The notes beneath the pieces were generated by a model that did not search any database, was not told where the DNA came from, and was given only the letters and a program-made list of their open reading frames with translations. A DNA stretch of 64,000 bases, from contig OX246741.1 in assembly GCA_945910005.1 (NCBI GenBank), positions 6,571,788 through 6,635,787 on the forward strand, written 5' to 3'. The position numbers were made by a program, and so were the translations under genes. How positions within the stretch are numbered: the stretch's first letter is position 1; each line of letters starts with the position of its first letter. The stretch is from Isoperla grammatica (taxonomy: Eukaryota; Arthropoda; Insecta; Plecoptera; Perlodidae). Shown piece after piece: positions 38,701 to 53,700 of this stretch.

Positions 38701-41700
38701 CGACACGTCGACTGTATCCGGCAATAATTGAGTGACAGTGCAGAACTCGGGCGTAACACTGGGGGGGGGGGGGGGGGGAGAGAGAGGGGGGGGATATCAT
38801 AAACATGTGCTGCATAAATACGTTGATCAACAACGTCGGATAGTACCTGGTTGTGTTGTGCACCCATGCAATCAAAACGTCCAAGTCAAGTCGGTGTGCT
38901 TGGTTGTATATTACTAATACTAATACTATTACCAATACTTTTTGTACAAACATCCTTGTACAGCAGTTTTTTTTTATAATTTTTCCTGAGCTAGAAATTC
39001 AATCTAACATGAAAATGTTAATATTATTTGATTCTTTTCTATAACAGAATTGAAAGTTTAGATACATATTTTCCACATGTATTTCTTTTCCAACCCTGTA
39101 CACATTTGTAAAAAAAAGTTATTAAAAGAATTGGAAAAATACAAATATACAACCCTATAGCCAACGAAACCAAAAGGAATTCCATTATTGATTATCGGAA
39201 AGCAATATGTTGACTATTTCCGAGGGTAGGATAAGAAGCAATATTTCAAAAGACGTTTCCTCCAAGACCAGATTCCTCATTTCGAAAACAAAGTTTCCAC
39301 GTTTGAAACTTCTGTCGGGCACAGATAGACGCGTCACTGAATTGAAAATGCTAACGGTTCCACTCGAACAAAAACCTACACAAGTTTTAAAGTTTGAAAA
39401 AATGGTTTCAGTTTGAACCAAGTCCAATAAGATGAAATATATATATAGAGCTTGTGGGTTATAAATGGTTCCTACGGGTGAAAACTTCCTCGTCGTGCCA
39501 GACAGACTCAACACAAAGCTGATGAGAGTGACAACGACCGCAGTAGCGTCGTTAAGCGTCGTTAAGCGACAAGACGTCTCCAAACAACCGACTGCCAAGG
39601 GTCAACTTAACAAGTTCCCACATTATTAATGTAATATTCAATTTCTATGACCCCGTTGAGCTTCAGTCAGTCCACCTCGTTATTACAAGACAAGCATCGC
39701 CTCAGAGGCGATAAAATAGAATCACACAACACGAGAGTAGTGAAACTTTCGGTGGCGCCCGATGAACAAACAGACTCACGGCCCAGTTGAAGCAACATAG
39801 AATACATCCCAGTGCAGTGACCACGGCCAAGGTTCAGTAAATTACCGCTAGTAGCGCGCACGAAGTAAAGCTAAGTTCCCATGATTGCGTTTTTCGATCG
39901 CAACTCACTGCGTTTTCGCAGATAACTTAAAATGTCTTTAACTTTCAGCATGTCTTCTGCGTACTGTGCGTTGATAGCTTGATGCTTGAAACTTTAACAA
40001 AATTTAAGTTAAACGTTACAAAAATGCTGGAAAAACGCAAGCATGGGAACTTAGCGTAAGACCGTTGAATGATCCTCAAAAAGCGTATTATTATTATTAT
40101 TATTAGTTACCTTTTCGACAATACATTTAAAATTCGACAATGTGAAGTTACATTAAAAATTTTTACTTTGAAAATATAGATATAGCCTAATTCAAGAAGA
40201 TAATTACAATGGTTCGTATCCCACTTCAAGACATATAACTCATCGTCTTCACACTATCATAGCTGCTCTCGTAGTGACGTCAATCAATGACCCAGTGTTT
40301 GCGTTCTAAAACTAGGTAAACTTAGTCACGGGTTCACCAGGTCACCGGGACCTCAACCTCGCTACACCGCAGGAAACCAACGTTCATTATTGACACAAGC
40401 GAGGATCCACATTCACTAATCGACAAATGTCTTTGTTGACGCGTGCGGCGTGACCCAGATCGCCACAACAAGCTAACGGTGATTAGACAAACCTTAATCA
40501 CGATCAGTTATACTTTTGTTACAAAAATAAGCTTTTAAATCTCAACATTTTGGGCCCGTTCCAGATTTCAATTGCTATTTGTACTGACAACTGGGGGAAT
40601 GAATAAATGCATATCAATTGAGAGCGGGCTCGTGTGTCTGTGCCAAAACAACCGGATTAAGTCTGTCTGTCTATCCTCTTTTTAGGGGTGCAACATGGAT
40701 GAAGGATGTATTCTCGTCTGAACGTGACAAGGGAAGGATCGGCACGTGCTGAAAGGGTTAGGGAACGTCTTTCGTTTGAGCTGGCCGAGGGAGATCACTA
40801 CGCGGTCAAGCTATATGCGTAAATTAAGCAAGGTACCCGTTGGAAAAACAACATCAACAATTCTTAGCACCTGTTGGAGTCAACAGGTTTCTGCGCCGTG
40901 TGAGCTGTGCCAACTGCTCGTATGATTGTTGGTAACAGACCATGGTTTATGTGACACTAGCCAGTTGGTAGCACTTGTCGTGGTTGATCGTAGCGTCCAG
41001 TTTCACCTGGTTGGTCAGTCACTCAACAAAGAAGGAAGCAGCCAATAAAACGACTCCCCCCCGGCACAAAATGATTCACTACAGTCGAAATTAAACCACT
41101 TAAAATATCGTGTTTGAAATAGGGTTATTCAATATGTAAACCAGATGCACCCCCGAGAAAGGTCCAACCATCCAGCATTGGCTTATTATGTAAAACCAAA
41201 CTGGGCAACTAGCCATGAAAACGGTCACACAATTGGTATTTTTTTAAATTCTTTTTTTTTAAGGAGGATTTATGCCGGGTAAAGAGCGTAGGCAGCGAAC
41301 CGGGTAGCGAAGATTACGGCCCTCGCAGGGAGTAAAACGTCCCCGAAGTCTCGTTTTCACGGGTCATTTAATAAAACAACCGAGCAGAAGTTACTGTTGT
41401 CGAGAGTAAATGCGACGCGGCGGGCGTGTGTGGAAACGCATGCAGACAAATTACATCCGCGCGAGGTTGGACGGTGGCCTTGGTTCCGCACGCGGACATT
41501 CGGTTACTTACTACGTAATTAATTAATTAATTAATTGTACTTGGAATAATATGAATGAGAGGGGAAGCGTACGCGAGTGTTGAATGGTGATGCAGTGGAT
41601 CATGCACTGCACACTGGCACGGCGGGTAACGATTATAAACTGCGGTGGGAATGTTTTTATAACGAAATATACTACGACGGCGACTACAATGTTACAGTCT

Positions 41701-44700
41701 ATACAGATGAAAGTAGTGGTCAGATGTTGAAATTTTAGATCTTTGTTATTGGAAGCCGCGGTATTCTACAACTACTGAAACCTGTCAACTCTAGTGGTGC
41801 ACAAGGATGGGTTCATAGGGATAGCGATTATGAAAGTGTGTAAACTCAGTTCCACAGCAACCTTGTGGATGCCGACGTCATAGATGAGCAAATCGGAGCC
41901 AATCAACGAATGACTTTTTCAAATACTGACATTTGGTTGGCCAATGTCTAACGAACCACCAAAATGACAGCTATAAATTTAAAACCAACTGTTATTTACC
42001 GTGACAAACGTGAGTATTTACCCCTCCCTTGGCAGCCACGTGTGTTCAATTCCACCCCTCAACAAAAGCCAACAAACACTGGGGAAGATAACAGATCTCC
42101 TAATCAAGGCAGTACGATCTCCCCCCACTCCCCCCTCCAAACGTGCGGTCGGAATCACAACGGTGCTACCGGAGTCCGGTCATCACGAGGCAACGGCTAC
42201 AGTGTTGCCCGATGACTCATAAGATGACCACGGGAGATGCTGCGAGTGAATCAGAACGAGTCTCCAGGTGAGACCGAGTTGTTTGGTATCCCAAAGAGAT
42301 TAGTCTCACACATGGGCTCGGGGTCTCCAGGTAAGACCGAGTTGTTTGCTATATCAAAGAGATTAGTCGTACAGATAGGCTACTCGGTGATGGGGTCTCC
42401 AGGTGAGACCGAGTTGTTTGGTATCCCAAAGAGATTAGTCGCACACATGGGCTCGGGGTCTCCAGGTGAGATCGAGTTGTTTGGTACCAAAGAGATTAGT
42501 CGTACACATGGGCCCGGGGTCTCCAGGTGAGACCGAGTTGTTTGCTATATCAAAGAGATTAGTCGTACAGATAGGCTACTCGGAAAACAAAGGGAACACG
42601 CGACTGGGGAGTTACATCATATCATTAATCATGGTAGATCAGGCCGATATTGCCCGAGGTAGGGTAGGGTCCTGTGCTCGTCTAGTGTGCGTGGTTAACT
42701 ATATTGTTAGTTGACTGTCTAAACACAAACATTATACGAGTGGATAATCATGGGTGTTAACAGAATTTGAATAAGTTCTTTGATACAGATATATGGGCTC
42801 TGGACTGGCGAGAGTAGCTTCAACACGTATTGGTTGGTGTTACTGTTATGGCTTCACTATTTGCTGCTAGAATGTTATAGGAAGGAAACATTACTGATAC
42901 AGATGAAGCATTGTCAGCCTATGTTCCCCTGACATACTGCGTTTTTCATGAGCTTTTTTCGCGCGTAATAGTACTTCAGAAGCAATCAAGGAAACTAGCA
43001 GTAACGGAGGTACATATTACGCATAGGTTTCTGGCGTGTTGATTGTGGAAAATCTCTTTATTGTCACGAGAACTTGTAATTTTGAGAATTTTACGAATCT
43101 CAAGTAAAAAGCTACAGGCCTACAGTGGACGCAAAACCAAAAAACCCACCCTCATTTTGTGGCAGATGGACGAACTAGGAAACAAAATGGCCGACAATGC
43201 CGGTGTAATCCGTTACCCCAAGATACATGGAGTCACTTCTCCCGCAGACTGATCGCTCTCTAAAACGACACCTGGGAAATCGTAGACATACTTGACTCAT
43301 CGGAGGTGACTGATGACGCACGTGTACAACAAGACCGACCGAAGCTCTTTGGCTGGACCAATCAGAGAGCAGATATCTATCGAGCACACGATTTATGTTA
43401 CACCGGGCATTTCATCTCGGGGAACGCCTCAATTTCCGCGTAGAGAAAACCCTTTCTCAGATCGTTGACCACAGAGGCAATCGTCTCTCACACCGGAGTA
43501 ATGATATTCGCAGTCGGAGGGGGGGGGGGGGGGGGGGTCATAAATAACCCCCCCCCCCCCCGTCATAAAACACGCATTATCGTGTACCCGCATGTTTGTA
43601 CAGCTAATAACCTGGGCAGCGTGGGAAACTGGACCCTCAATATTGACATAAGATGGTAATGACACACTTGTGTGGTAATTCTGAGTACATAACATTAGAC
43701 AGGCATGAGAGAACAGAGAGTTCTGAGGGAAAACGTTCAGATCAGAGGTCCACCGCAATATAATCATAACTAGTTATGAAATAGTGACCATCCTCTCAAC
43801 TATATAATTTTATATTATACATTTTCTATATTTCGCAAGGATGTAACAATACAGTAAAACAAATTATCCCACCAGCAAAAAAAGGCATTTCCATGAGTTT
43901 GTCAAGTGATTTTCCAACTCTTTAATCAAAATGTGCACGTATAGAAACCTTTTGTTTTTATTGCAAAATTTCAAGTGTACAATTCTTCCTGAGAGCAAAA
44001 ACTACATTAAATGTCCAAAGCGTTCTGTAAAATACTGGAGATTCTGGCTATTCTGGCTGGTTTTCTGGCTGGTAAAATGATCGCGCTAGAATGTCAAACA
44101 AATAACATACTGGAAGAAGTAGCCGCGACCCAGCCATACACACATTCTTAGTCATTATTATGACTAGACATTATGGATATGACCCCAACGTGTGACCCTG
44201 AATACTTCCTAGTACTCAATATAGCCGTGTGCTCATGCTTGAATTGAACCAAGGAGTTGTTGCCACTCAAGGAGAAGACGAGGGGGGGGGGGGAGAGGGG
44301 GGGGCGATCTCGTGTGTAGCTTCACTCTAGGCGAGCAAAGGGAGGCGGGTTGCTCATTTTGCCGGGTGATTTTTCAACCCGTCTACGACGCGAACCATCA
44401 ACCAAGGGGTGAACAAGATCTATGTGTTCCGGTTCGAGAGATCTACCCCCGCAGCCGCAACCCGCAACACATAAACTACCCGCCAGATGCTGTGTGGGCA
44501 CTTTGCGACGCGGTAAAATAGGGGATGAAACTGTGGACACTTACGGGTGGGTGGAGGTCGAAGCTCTATATCGTAATAAGAAATTATTGGCTATGTGGGT
44601 TAAACGTTCGGAAAGTTTAAATTTAGAAGGAACGGATATTTGAATCTATGGCCCAGAAGCAGACGCGGGTAGTGACTTCATTTATTGTTTACTGTATAAT

Positions 44701-47700
44701 ATTATACGCGAAAGATAATGTTGAAATATCGGCAAACACTCACTTTTCCTACCCGTATCACATTTAGCAAACCATATTTGATTTTAGAATGACTTTTAGA
44801 AGGGAAAACTCATGTCAACAATCAACATAGCCTACTCCTCTTGCCGAAAAACAACGCGTTCCCATACAGTTGGTCCAGGGTTCGATTCCTGGTATAACTG
44901 AAGGCAGAGACAACACACACATTTATGTACAGAATAGAGGTGGCTCATTGGTAAGACGCGAGGGTATACTTCGGGAGGTCATCGATTCGATACCCAACTG
45001 AGGTTTTTCTCCCGGACTTTCTTATCGCCTGAAAACGGGTATATGGTACAGTCCTCAATCCCGATGTAGGCCTACACCCTCAGTAGGGATTCCTACGAAA
45101 TGTATGAACTTATTTGAATGTTTTTTTTACTTTTGACGTCCCATACGAAAGGGTTCCTCCGCCAACGCAGAGTGTTATTAAACAAGTAAACGATAGCTGT
45201 ATCCGCTACCCAAAGGTTTCAATTATACTTGAGTATAACACCCCCCCCCCCCCCCCCCTCACACTCCGTATTTACCCGACATAGTTCGATACAGTACGTG
45301 GTGTGCAATAAGCCAATAATGCATCTGGTTATACAAAGGTGCAACGGCTGTCATTACCTTTGTAACCAAGTAAGCTCACGGAAGACTTTCAAGAGGTCAC
45401 GTGTTCGAACCCGACACCGTGACAATCAGTTGTTAACCAACCAGAAAACATCGACCTAGGATAACCTTCAACCACATCACATGGTTTGTGGTTACGAGAG
45501 AGAAGCGACTGAAAACGAGACATGAGGAAGCGAGTTCGAATCCTACCCATGTATCTTTGGTTATAGGTCACAAATTCATAGGTTAGACGAAAAGTCTCCG
45601 AACATGACATAACAAGGCGGGGGTTCGATTCCCATCCCACATCATTGAAATACTATCGTCATTACGCAACATATATACAAAGAGGTTAACGAAGCAAGAC
45701 ACTCCTGTATAGCTTCTCAGAAGCCCAGCCTGTAATCAAAGACGCACAAAACACAGTGTGTGCAAATTAGAAACCCGTTCGACGAAGCTGTCACGTAATT
45801 GTTACCCCCCCCCCCCCCCCCCCTCTCTGAGAATCCGATCGAGTTTGCAACACATCAACACGACACGGTGTCGAATCTGCATTGCAAAGTCGCGTGAAAT
45901 TGTTCCGCCGCGCGACAATCAATCCCGAGAGGTCACGACTCGGTTGTTTCCGCGTATCCCGAGCAGTACCGAAGATGACGTCACACACCTGGATCACCAC
46001 ATGTCGCAGGTGTTTCACTCGAGTACACTCACACTCCGCTTGGGTGTGTTCTATCGCGTCACGCTACGTTGGTACTATTTACCTTGTCGGAGAACCTTGT
46101 AGAGAAATTAGAGATGAATTTATTCATTAATTATTATGGTGGAGCAACTCTTCTAAGACAATGCGTTTCGGCTATTTATTCAATCCTCAGACTTACATGT
46201 TACAATGCGAGAACTTGCTATACTTGTACCGAAAGAACCTTACAAATGCTTCGTGTTTCGTGGCTAATCAGCGATCGGTATTTTTCAAATTGGCGTTCGC
46301 TGATTCGTCAAGAATCACTCAAAAGCATCGGAAAGGTTGTTTAGGGACAAGTATAAAGGGGATTAGGTGCAATCGGTACAGTCGCAGTAAAGAAAAGTGT
46401 TGACGACACATAAGTACAGTTGGTACAATTCTAATGTGAGGTGAACTACTTTTACCGACTGCGATTGTAGACAAAGAAGTCGTCTGGACTGAGATTGTAC
46501 CGCAGCCTTGATTGGACTTTTCACAATTAGCACCACAGCAAGTATACTTTATGAGCTATAACTCAGCTACACTCAAATGTTATATCTAACAAGTTTCACG
46601 TGTTTTTACAATGTAAACATTGGATTTATAATAAGCCTCACGGGTATATGAAAGTTGTTTACAACTAACTTGTATATTGATTATTATAGCCAACGTTTTC
46701 TATGTCTCTAAGTGTCATCATAAAAAAACAAACAATCTAATTAGAAATCACTTCCCTTAGACTGTGTCCATATTGGGCTACTATTCAGTGTGGATGTAAA
46801 CATTGCAAGTAGGCGAATCGTCGTAGAGTTTCGTTGATGTCTAACTTTTTATAGCGACTGTACCTCCAGCACATGTTTGTAATTGCTCCCATAATCCCGT
46901 GCCGGTAAGTGCCTTGCACAATAATGCAGCTGGCAATGCTTTACGGGGGAAAACTTATTGGCTACAAATTAAATACAACTAAACAAACCAATATCGTCTC
47001 GCGATAATTAAAATCTAATGAGATATTACATAGAACAAATTTGAAAGGGTTAATATTACGCGATTTACAGCGCGTTGGCCGTACAGATGGGAACGTTAAT
47101 TTAAAACTTGAAGCGTGTGTTTCTGACATCGAGATTAGAATAATTACATTCAGACTAAATAATGTTATCAGAAGAGAAATATGAACCCACACTTTCAAAT
47201 GACCCACTCACCATAACATTAGCTTAATTAAAATTAAAATAAATCACATTCATTACAAAAAAAAGAACACAAAGCACGAGCGTTATTATTTAAAAAAAAA
47301 AAAATCAGGTCGTATGTAAAAGATGTATTGCATTTTATGACTCGTGTATACAAATTTATTATAATTCACATTTGATTATCTCGGTGTTTCAAGGCGGACG
47401 AGTGAATATTTTTAAGAGCTCGGGTACCTGATTTCAATTTCGCCCATTGAAGGATTGGGATCATCGCGTGAGCTGAGAATGGGGGGGGTATCGCAACGAC
47501 TTTCACCGTCTCCATTGCAACGAGTCAATTCATTAACCTTGGGCACATGATGACGTACTAGTGTGCCCATACACCGCCTTCTCCATTGCAACGAGTCAAT
47601 TCACTAACCTTGGGCACATGATGACGTACTATAGTGTGCCCAAAGCCTTCTCAAACATGTGTTATTAAAAATAAAGGACTATACACTGTTCCTTGTCAAT

Positions 47701-50700
47701 TAAAATACTTATAAAACGACGCAATATTTCGGGAGCTAATCAGCTCTCTTCAACTTCAACTTCAACTTCAACTCTCTTGGTAGTGGACGGTTGCCTGTTG
47801 AAGAGAGCTGATTAGCTCCCAAAATATTGCGTCGTTTTATAAGTATATTAATTGACAAGGAACAGTGTATAGTCCTATATTTTTAATTAAACATCACCAA
47901 GTGTCCAAACTATAAGCTACTAACGTAATGTAACTAATATTCTGTGCTAGGCAGTAAAGCATAGATTAATTTAATCCCAAAATTATTATTACAGCACATA
48001 ATATTACATTATAATATATAAAAACAGCTATTAGCTAGTTCGCGGCCACGGAATAAGGAAGACGGAAAACATGGATATATATTATCTCTCATTAGAGCAA
48101 ATAAAAATAAGCGAATTCGAGGTAAAAATAGCATTTTTCAGGATTATAACGTGAAGACTTAAACCAACTTAGCTTGTGTTCATGTAAATTACATTAGTTG
48201 TAGACACATAACTCTTGTTCATAATTTACGTGTGTATAGTTATTCATTTAATTTACAACACTAAGGACAGTAAATATTACTAAACACATTGTACATTCAA
48301 GAAAACAATGACTACTAAACAACCAAGATATTAAATGTTATCTGCATATTATATTATTTCGCCGTCGGGGTAATACTACACTGCTCGGCTTGGCTTGGGT
48401 GCTGGTTAGAGAAATAATACACAATAGCGAGCGCTCCATATATCACACTAAACAAAACGGGGACGCGGAATAACGCCCACAAGGAATAAGGCCCACATGG
48501 AACAAGGCCCACATGGAATAACGCCCACATGGAACAAGGCCCACATTTTACGAACCCGAAGCTTCCCGAGCGATGCTGCGTTGCCAAATGTTTCATATTG
48601 GTTTTGATAGTCGTTACTCACACCTAATTTGCATACCTAATTTGCATAATCAAAGTCAACGGCAATGCAACCTTCGGGATCGTAAAATGTGGGCCTTGTT
48701 CCATGTGGGCGTTATTCCATGTGGGCCTTGTTCCATGTGGGCGTTATTCCATGTGGGCCTTGTTCCATGTGGGCCTTGTTCCATGTGGGCTTTATTCCGG
48801 TAGCTTGCATGGCCGCCTGGCTCGCGCTCGTAGACAGTTTCCTAAGTCTGCGATAGAGTGCGTTACTCGCGCCAACACGGGCGAATCTGGCGGCCGTTGG
48901 ATGACGGCGGTAAAATTGAAAAGAAAGATTCGAAAAGAAAACACAATTTGTGAGATACGCGTTGACAGATGAGCGCACAAAATGAAACAGAAAGCGCCGT
49001 TTGAGTTGAATTGAGAGATTCACTCCGCCTACGCTACTCTTATAGTACACGTACACATACATAGTAAATACACATTTTGCCTTGACCCTTAAGGAGGGAA
49101 GCCACAGCAAATCTGCTCGAAATTAAAAAATAACCAATTTTTTTCAAAATTTGACATTAATTACTTTAAACCTTAATGAATTAATATTTTAACCCAAACA
49201 AAGAATATAGCTTATGAAATATGCATTTATTTACACTTGAATGATGCATGTACAGCGTTTTTGCGCTGAAATTCAAGCACATGCACAGTTATTATTGATC
49301 GTTTCAAATGATGACGGTGGTGTTATGTTGGCTTGGTTTGTTATTTTCCAGTCGTGTTTTAAGCTAAATGTGTAGCCCATCTGCATTTATGGTGCTGGGG
49401 CATTTAAGACAATGAGACTAGGAAAGATATACTTTGTTGACAGTCTTAAGTGCCTGAAATACATTATCTAAACTTTAAAGCTTCTTTCTGGCTTATCTTT
49501 TTTTCATACACAATTTAGTATGGATAAAATCATATCTTGCAAACTACTTGTCCCACAAAAATGATTTTTTGTATGTGTTATCCTTAATAGATTAAAGATG
49601 AAAAAGTGTTTTATAAAATCTGCATGATCATTAGTACTTGAGATAAAAAATAATTCACGAATTATAAATTTAGGATTTTGTTTCTTTATAAAAAATGGAA
49701 ATTCAAAAGCTAATAACTTCCATAATATTAACATTGTCTTACTGGCGATACACTTATTTGTTGCATGTCTAGACATCTTCAATTTAAAATTTAAAAAAGA
49801 AGTTTATCTTTATTGGTTCCCTTGTTACAGCTTGCCCCATGAGTATTGTTGTAATAACAATGACAATTTAAATAACAATGGAAATATGTATATATTATTT
49901 TTTATTTTATTTTTAATCTTAGTTTATAAAGTGTCTGAACAATGTCTGCAAGTTTCAGCGTAATTGGTCCCATACATTAAAAGTTAAGATTTGCTGTGGC
50001 TTCCCTCATTAAGGTAGTTAAAAAACAAACCTTGTTATTTAGGCATCGTATATAATTTCCTTGATAGCAGGTAGAGTAATAGTATATTACTCTACCTTCT
50101 TCATTTAATATAATTACTCCGAGTTTTTAGATGTTTTAAGTAACTAACTTACATCATTACGAGGAACCTAGTTGCTATGTCATCGTATCTTCGTCGTAAG
50201 CAGGTAAAGTAATAGCTTATTTCATGTCCCTCATTCAATATTATTACTTCTTAAACAACTACGTTATTACGTTGAAGTAACTACACCTACAGCATCACGA
50301 TGACCCTAGTCGCAATGACACGGTGTATTTCTTTATAGTTAGCAGGTAGAGTAACAGTATTTCAGGCTTTTCATTCTATATTATTGCTCCCTAAACAATG
50401 GGGTTTAATGTAGAAATTAACTAGTCTTACATCATCCCGATAGACCCTTTTGAAAAGACATGGTACACGATTTCCTCGTTAGCACATAGAGTAATAGTAT
50501 TTCAGGTCACTTATTCAATATTATTACTCCCTTAGCAATCAGCATTTAAATGTAGAAAGTAACTGGTCTGACATTATCAATATGTACCTTGTAGAAATGA
50601 CATGGTTTGTAATTTTCTTGGTAGCAAGTAGAGTAATTTTATTTCACAGCTTTCATTCAGTATTATAACTCCCTTAAGCATTGAGTAATAATATTTCAAA

Positions 50701-53700
50701 CAATTCTTCGCTATTCTTATACTACCTTGTGTCTTATCTACCCGCGGCATCCCTACCCTGTTCACCCATAGGCAACAGCATAAAGTATCGGGGTAGTACG
50801 CATATTGGGAAAAGTGACAGAATGAGCCAATTTTTATATCAGAATTGAGTGTGGTGGTTCGTGTAAAGTTCGAATAAGTGCAGTAACAAAAGATTGATTG
50901 ATAAATTGGCCTTAACGTCTCATATTTTTCGATAGGGCTAATCGAGACGGAAGTAACAAAAGAAACCACCACGGCGTCACCTAAGAGCGTACCGGCTAAG
51001 TAGGCAGTCAGTAAAGAACATTGTAATTTTTGTAAATCAGTTTCACAACTGAAAAGGATTGCTGTAAAATAAATAAATAAGCACATTACAACCCCCCCCC
51101 CCTCTCCACACCCTTTTGCTAATGCCAGTGAAACTGGACGCATTCAAATCGGCTATATCTAAACACCGCTAAAAGTACTGTTCTTTTGTAATTCTTTCTC
51201 TTTTATCCTTCACTAAAACTTATTTTTAACTGTTATCGACATACACATGTACGCCTGTGTGAATATTATGAAGTGTACGTCTGTATTTTATTTCCTTAAT
51301 TGCCAGTACTTGTCTTTGTATTTGTTTGTAATTGTACTTGTCCTTGTATACAACTTTATTATATTGCACTTGTGGGTCTTGTGACCTGTTGTCAATAAAG
51401 AATTGTAAAGTACCGTCTATATGCATTATCTACTAGGCTGTGCTTAGAATACAGTGAGTTTGTGCATTATCCACTAGGCTGTGCTTAGAGTGCAGTGAGT
51501 TTGTGCATTATCCACTAGGCTGTGCTTAGAATGCAGTGACTTTGTGCACATGTGAATTTGTAGAGAGCTTTGGTAATATCAATAAAGAACTTGCATTGTT
51601 ACATTGCATAGCAACGGTTGTTGACTGGTAACTAAGGACATTATACAGAAGAAGATGGTGGGAAGTGAGCCTAGAGAGAGGAAGTGGTGTTGAAAGCTAC
51701 ACGGAACAACTTCAAGAACTCGAGTCTTTAAGCCTTACAATTTCTCTAGTTATCCAAACTAGTATTACCCAGACGTCAACTACGCCTGCCCCGTTAAATG
51801 GGACGGTGATTTTTGAAGCGTCGGCCGTCGGTTACACACGATCAACCACTGAATTCAACGTACCAAGAAGGACATTTCAAATTGTAACAGTACCCTCGCC
51901 CTCTTTCTACACTGGTCGGCCTAGCTCAGCCGGGAAATAAACCAACACTTGAAAACTTGAGTTGTATTATTAATTTATATTGTATCACATAGACAACGAA
52001 TGCTCACAGTAAATAACTTGTCACAAATAGGTCTACAGACAGTACCAGCTCCAGTTATAGGTGTATTCTTCTTCTAACCTTGGTTTCTCAAGCAGGCGTC
52101 CATGGTAGGATTTCCAAAATGTCCTTGGTACGTTGAATTCAGTGGTTGATCGTGTGTAACCGACGGCCGACGCTTCAAAAATCACCGTCCCATTTAACGG
52201 GGCAGGCGTAGTTGACGTCTGGGTAATACTAACTTGGATAACTAGAGAAATTGTAAGGCTTAAAGACTCGAGTTCTTGAAGTTGTTCCGGGTAGCTTTCA
52301 ACACCACTTCCTCTCTCTAGGCTCACTTCCCACCATCTTCTTCTGTATAATGTCCTTAGTTACCAGTCAACAACCGTTGCTATGCAATGTAACAATGCAA
52401 GTTCTTTATTGATATTACCAAAGCTCTCTACAAATTCACATGTGCACAAACTCACTGCACTCTAAGCACAGCCTAGTGGATAATGCACAAACTCACTGTA
52501 TTCTAAGCACAGCCTAGTAGATAATGCATATAGACGGTACTTTACAGAATAAATAAATGAATATTGAACAGTTTCCATCTAAATATTGTGTCACAACTAT
52601 TTTGCGAAATTAGAGGAAATATAAAATTTTGAGTTAGATTAATAACTCAGGGAAAATCTCCGAGGCCCCTGGGGGCCCCCCTCGAAGTGGGGGTTTCCGG
52701 GCTTTGCCCGGGTGTGCCGGGCGGTAGTTACGCCACTGCCTCTGTTAATGGTGCCTTTGGATTGAACTTTCATAGAATGGCATTAATTTGTGTGATACGT
52801 TTCATGTTTTTCGTGTACATTGCAAGAAACTACTAATTTACAACATTTAAAACTCTTTAATTATGGTTAACATGCGTTTCTCTATAAAATAAAAAAATAC
52901 TCTTTACATATAACCATTATCTAACTCAATATTGTATACACAGATATGTAAAAGAGTTTATGATGTACAGCCTAACTAGGAAAACGCTCTGTTTGACGCG
53001 TTGATAAGCGAGCGCGTCAATATCTTCGAACTTTCTGGCTAAAAGATTTCAATGCTAATACAAACAACAATTAACAACAATTCAAGAATGCGCATTGCAA
53101 AAATTGTTCTTATTTCCATGGCTATTATACTTTCCGACATTGTTGTATGCAGTGCAATGTGCGTTGCTAAGAATTTTCGTGGTCATGTTTTCAACACGGT
53201 CCGCCACCGTTACTAACACTTATTGACAGCAAAAGAAATGTAATTTCTGCCTCTAATACGTATTTGATCGCGTTTACATTAGTATATTCGTGACCGGACA
53301 AAAATTTACTATAAGATAGCCACCTCACATTTTGCCGTTACTGCGTTTTAGAAACATATTTTCGAGTAACTTTCGTGTAACTTTGCCAATATTTATCAGA
53401 TCGCCATTACATTAACATATTCGTGACCGGAAAAATCTGTAGAAAAATCTGGCTATCTCACATTTTGCCGCCATTTTGTTTCAGAAAAATATTTTGCAGT
53501 AACTATGGTGTAACTTTGTAACTTTTCGAACGATTTTGCCTCAAAACTATACACCTTCAATCCACATCGAGGCTTGTGGATGGTCCAAATTTCAAGTTGA
53601 TCGGACTTTCCGTTCGACCGCTATCGACAGACATAAAAACAAAAACAAAAACAAAAAAAAACAAAACAAAAAAAAAAAAAAAAAAAAACAGAACGAAGTG

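Noticed and set aside
48354..48803. [12 protein letters not shown] repeat proteins on both strands (also 54283-54879)
   Set aside because: They come from 16-bp foldback arms, and the frame exists only because of the repeat.
50577..51143. 188-codon minus-strand open frame
   Set aside because: It overlaps the 140-bp array and a LINE-like tail; Cys/Leu/Ser-rich with no family features.
51665..51940. 91-codon open frame, repeated at 52033-52326
   Set aside because: It is conserved only because the arms are a recent duplication; it matches no family I recognise.
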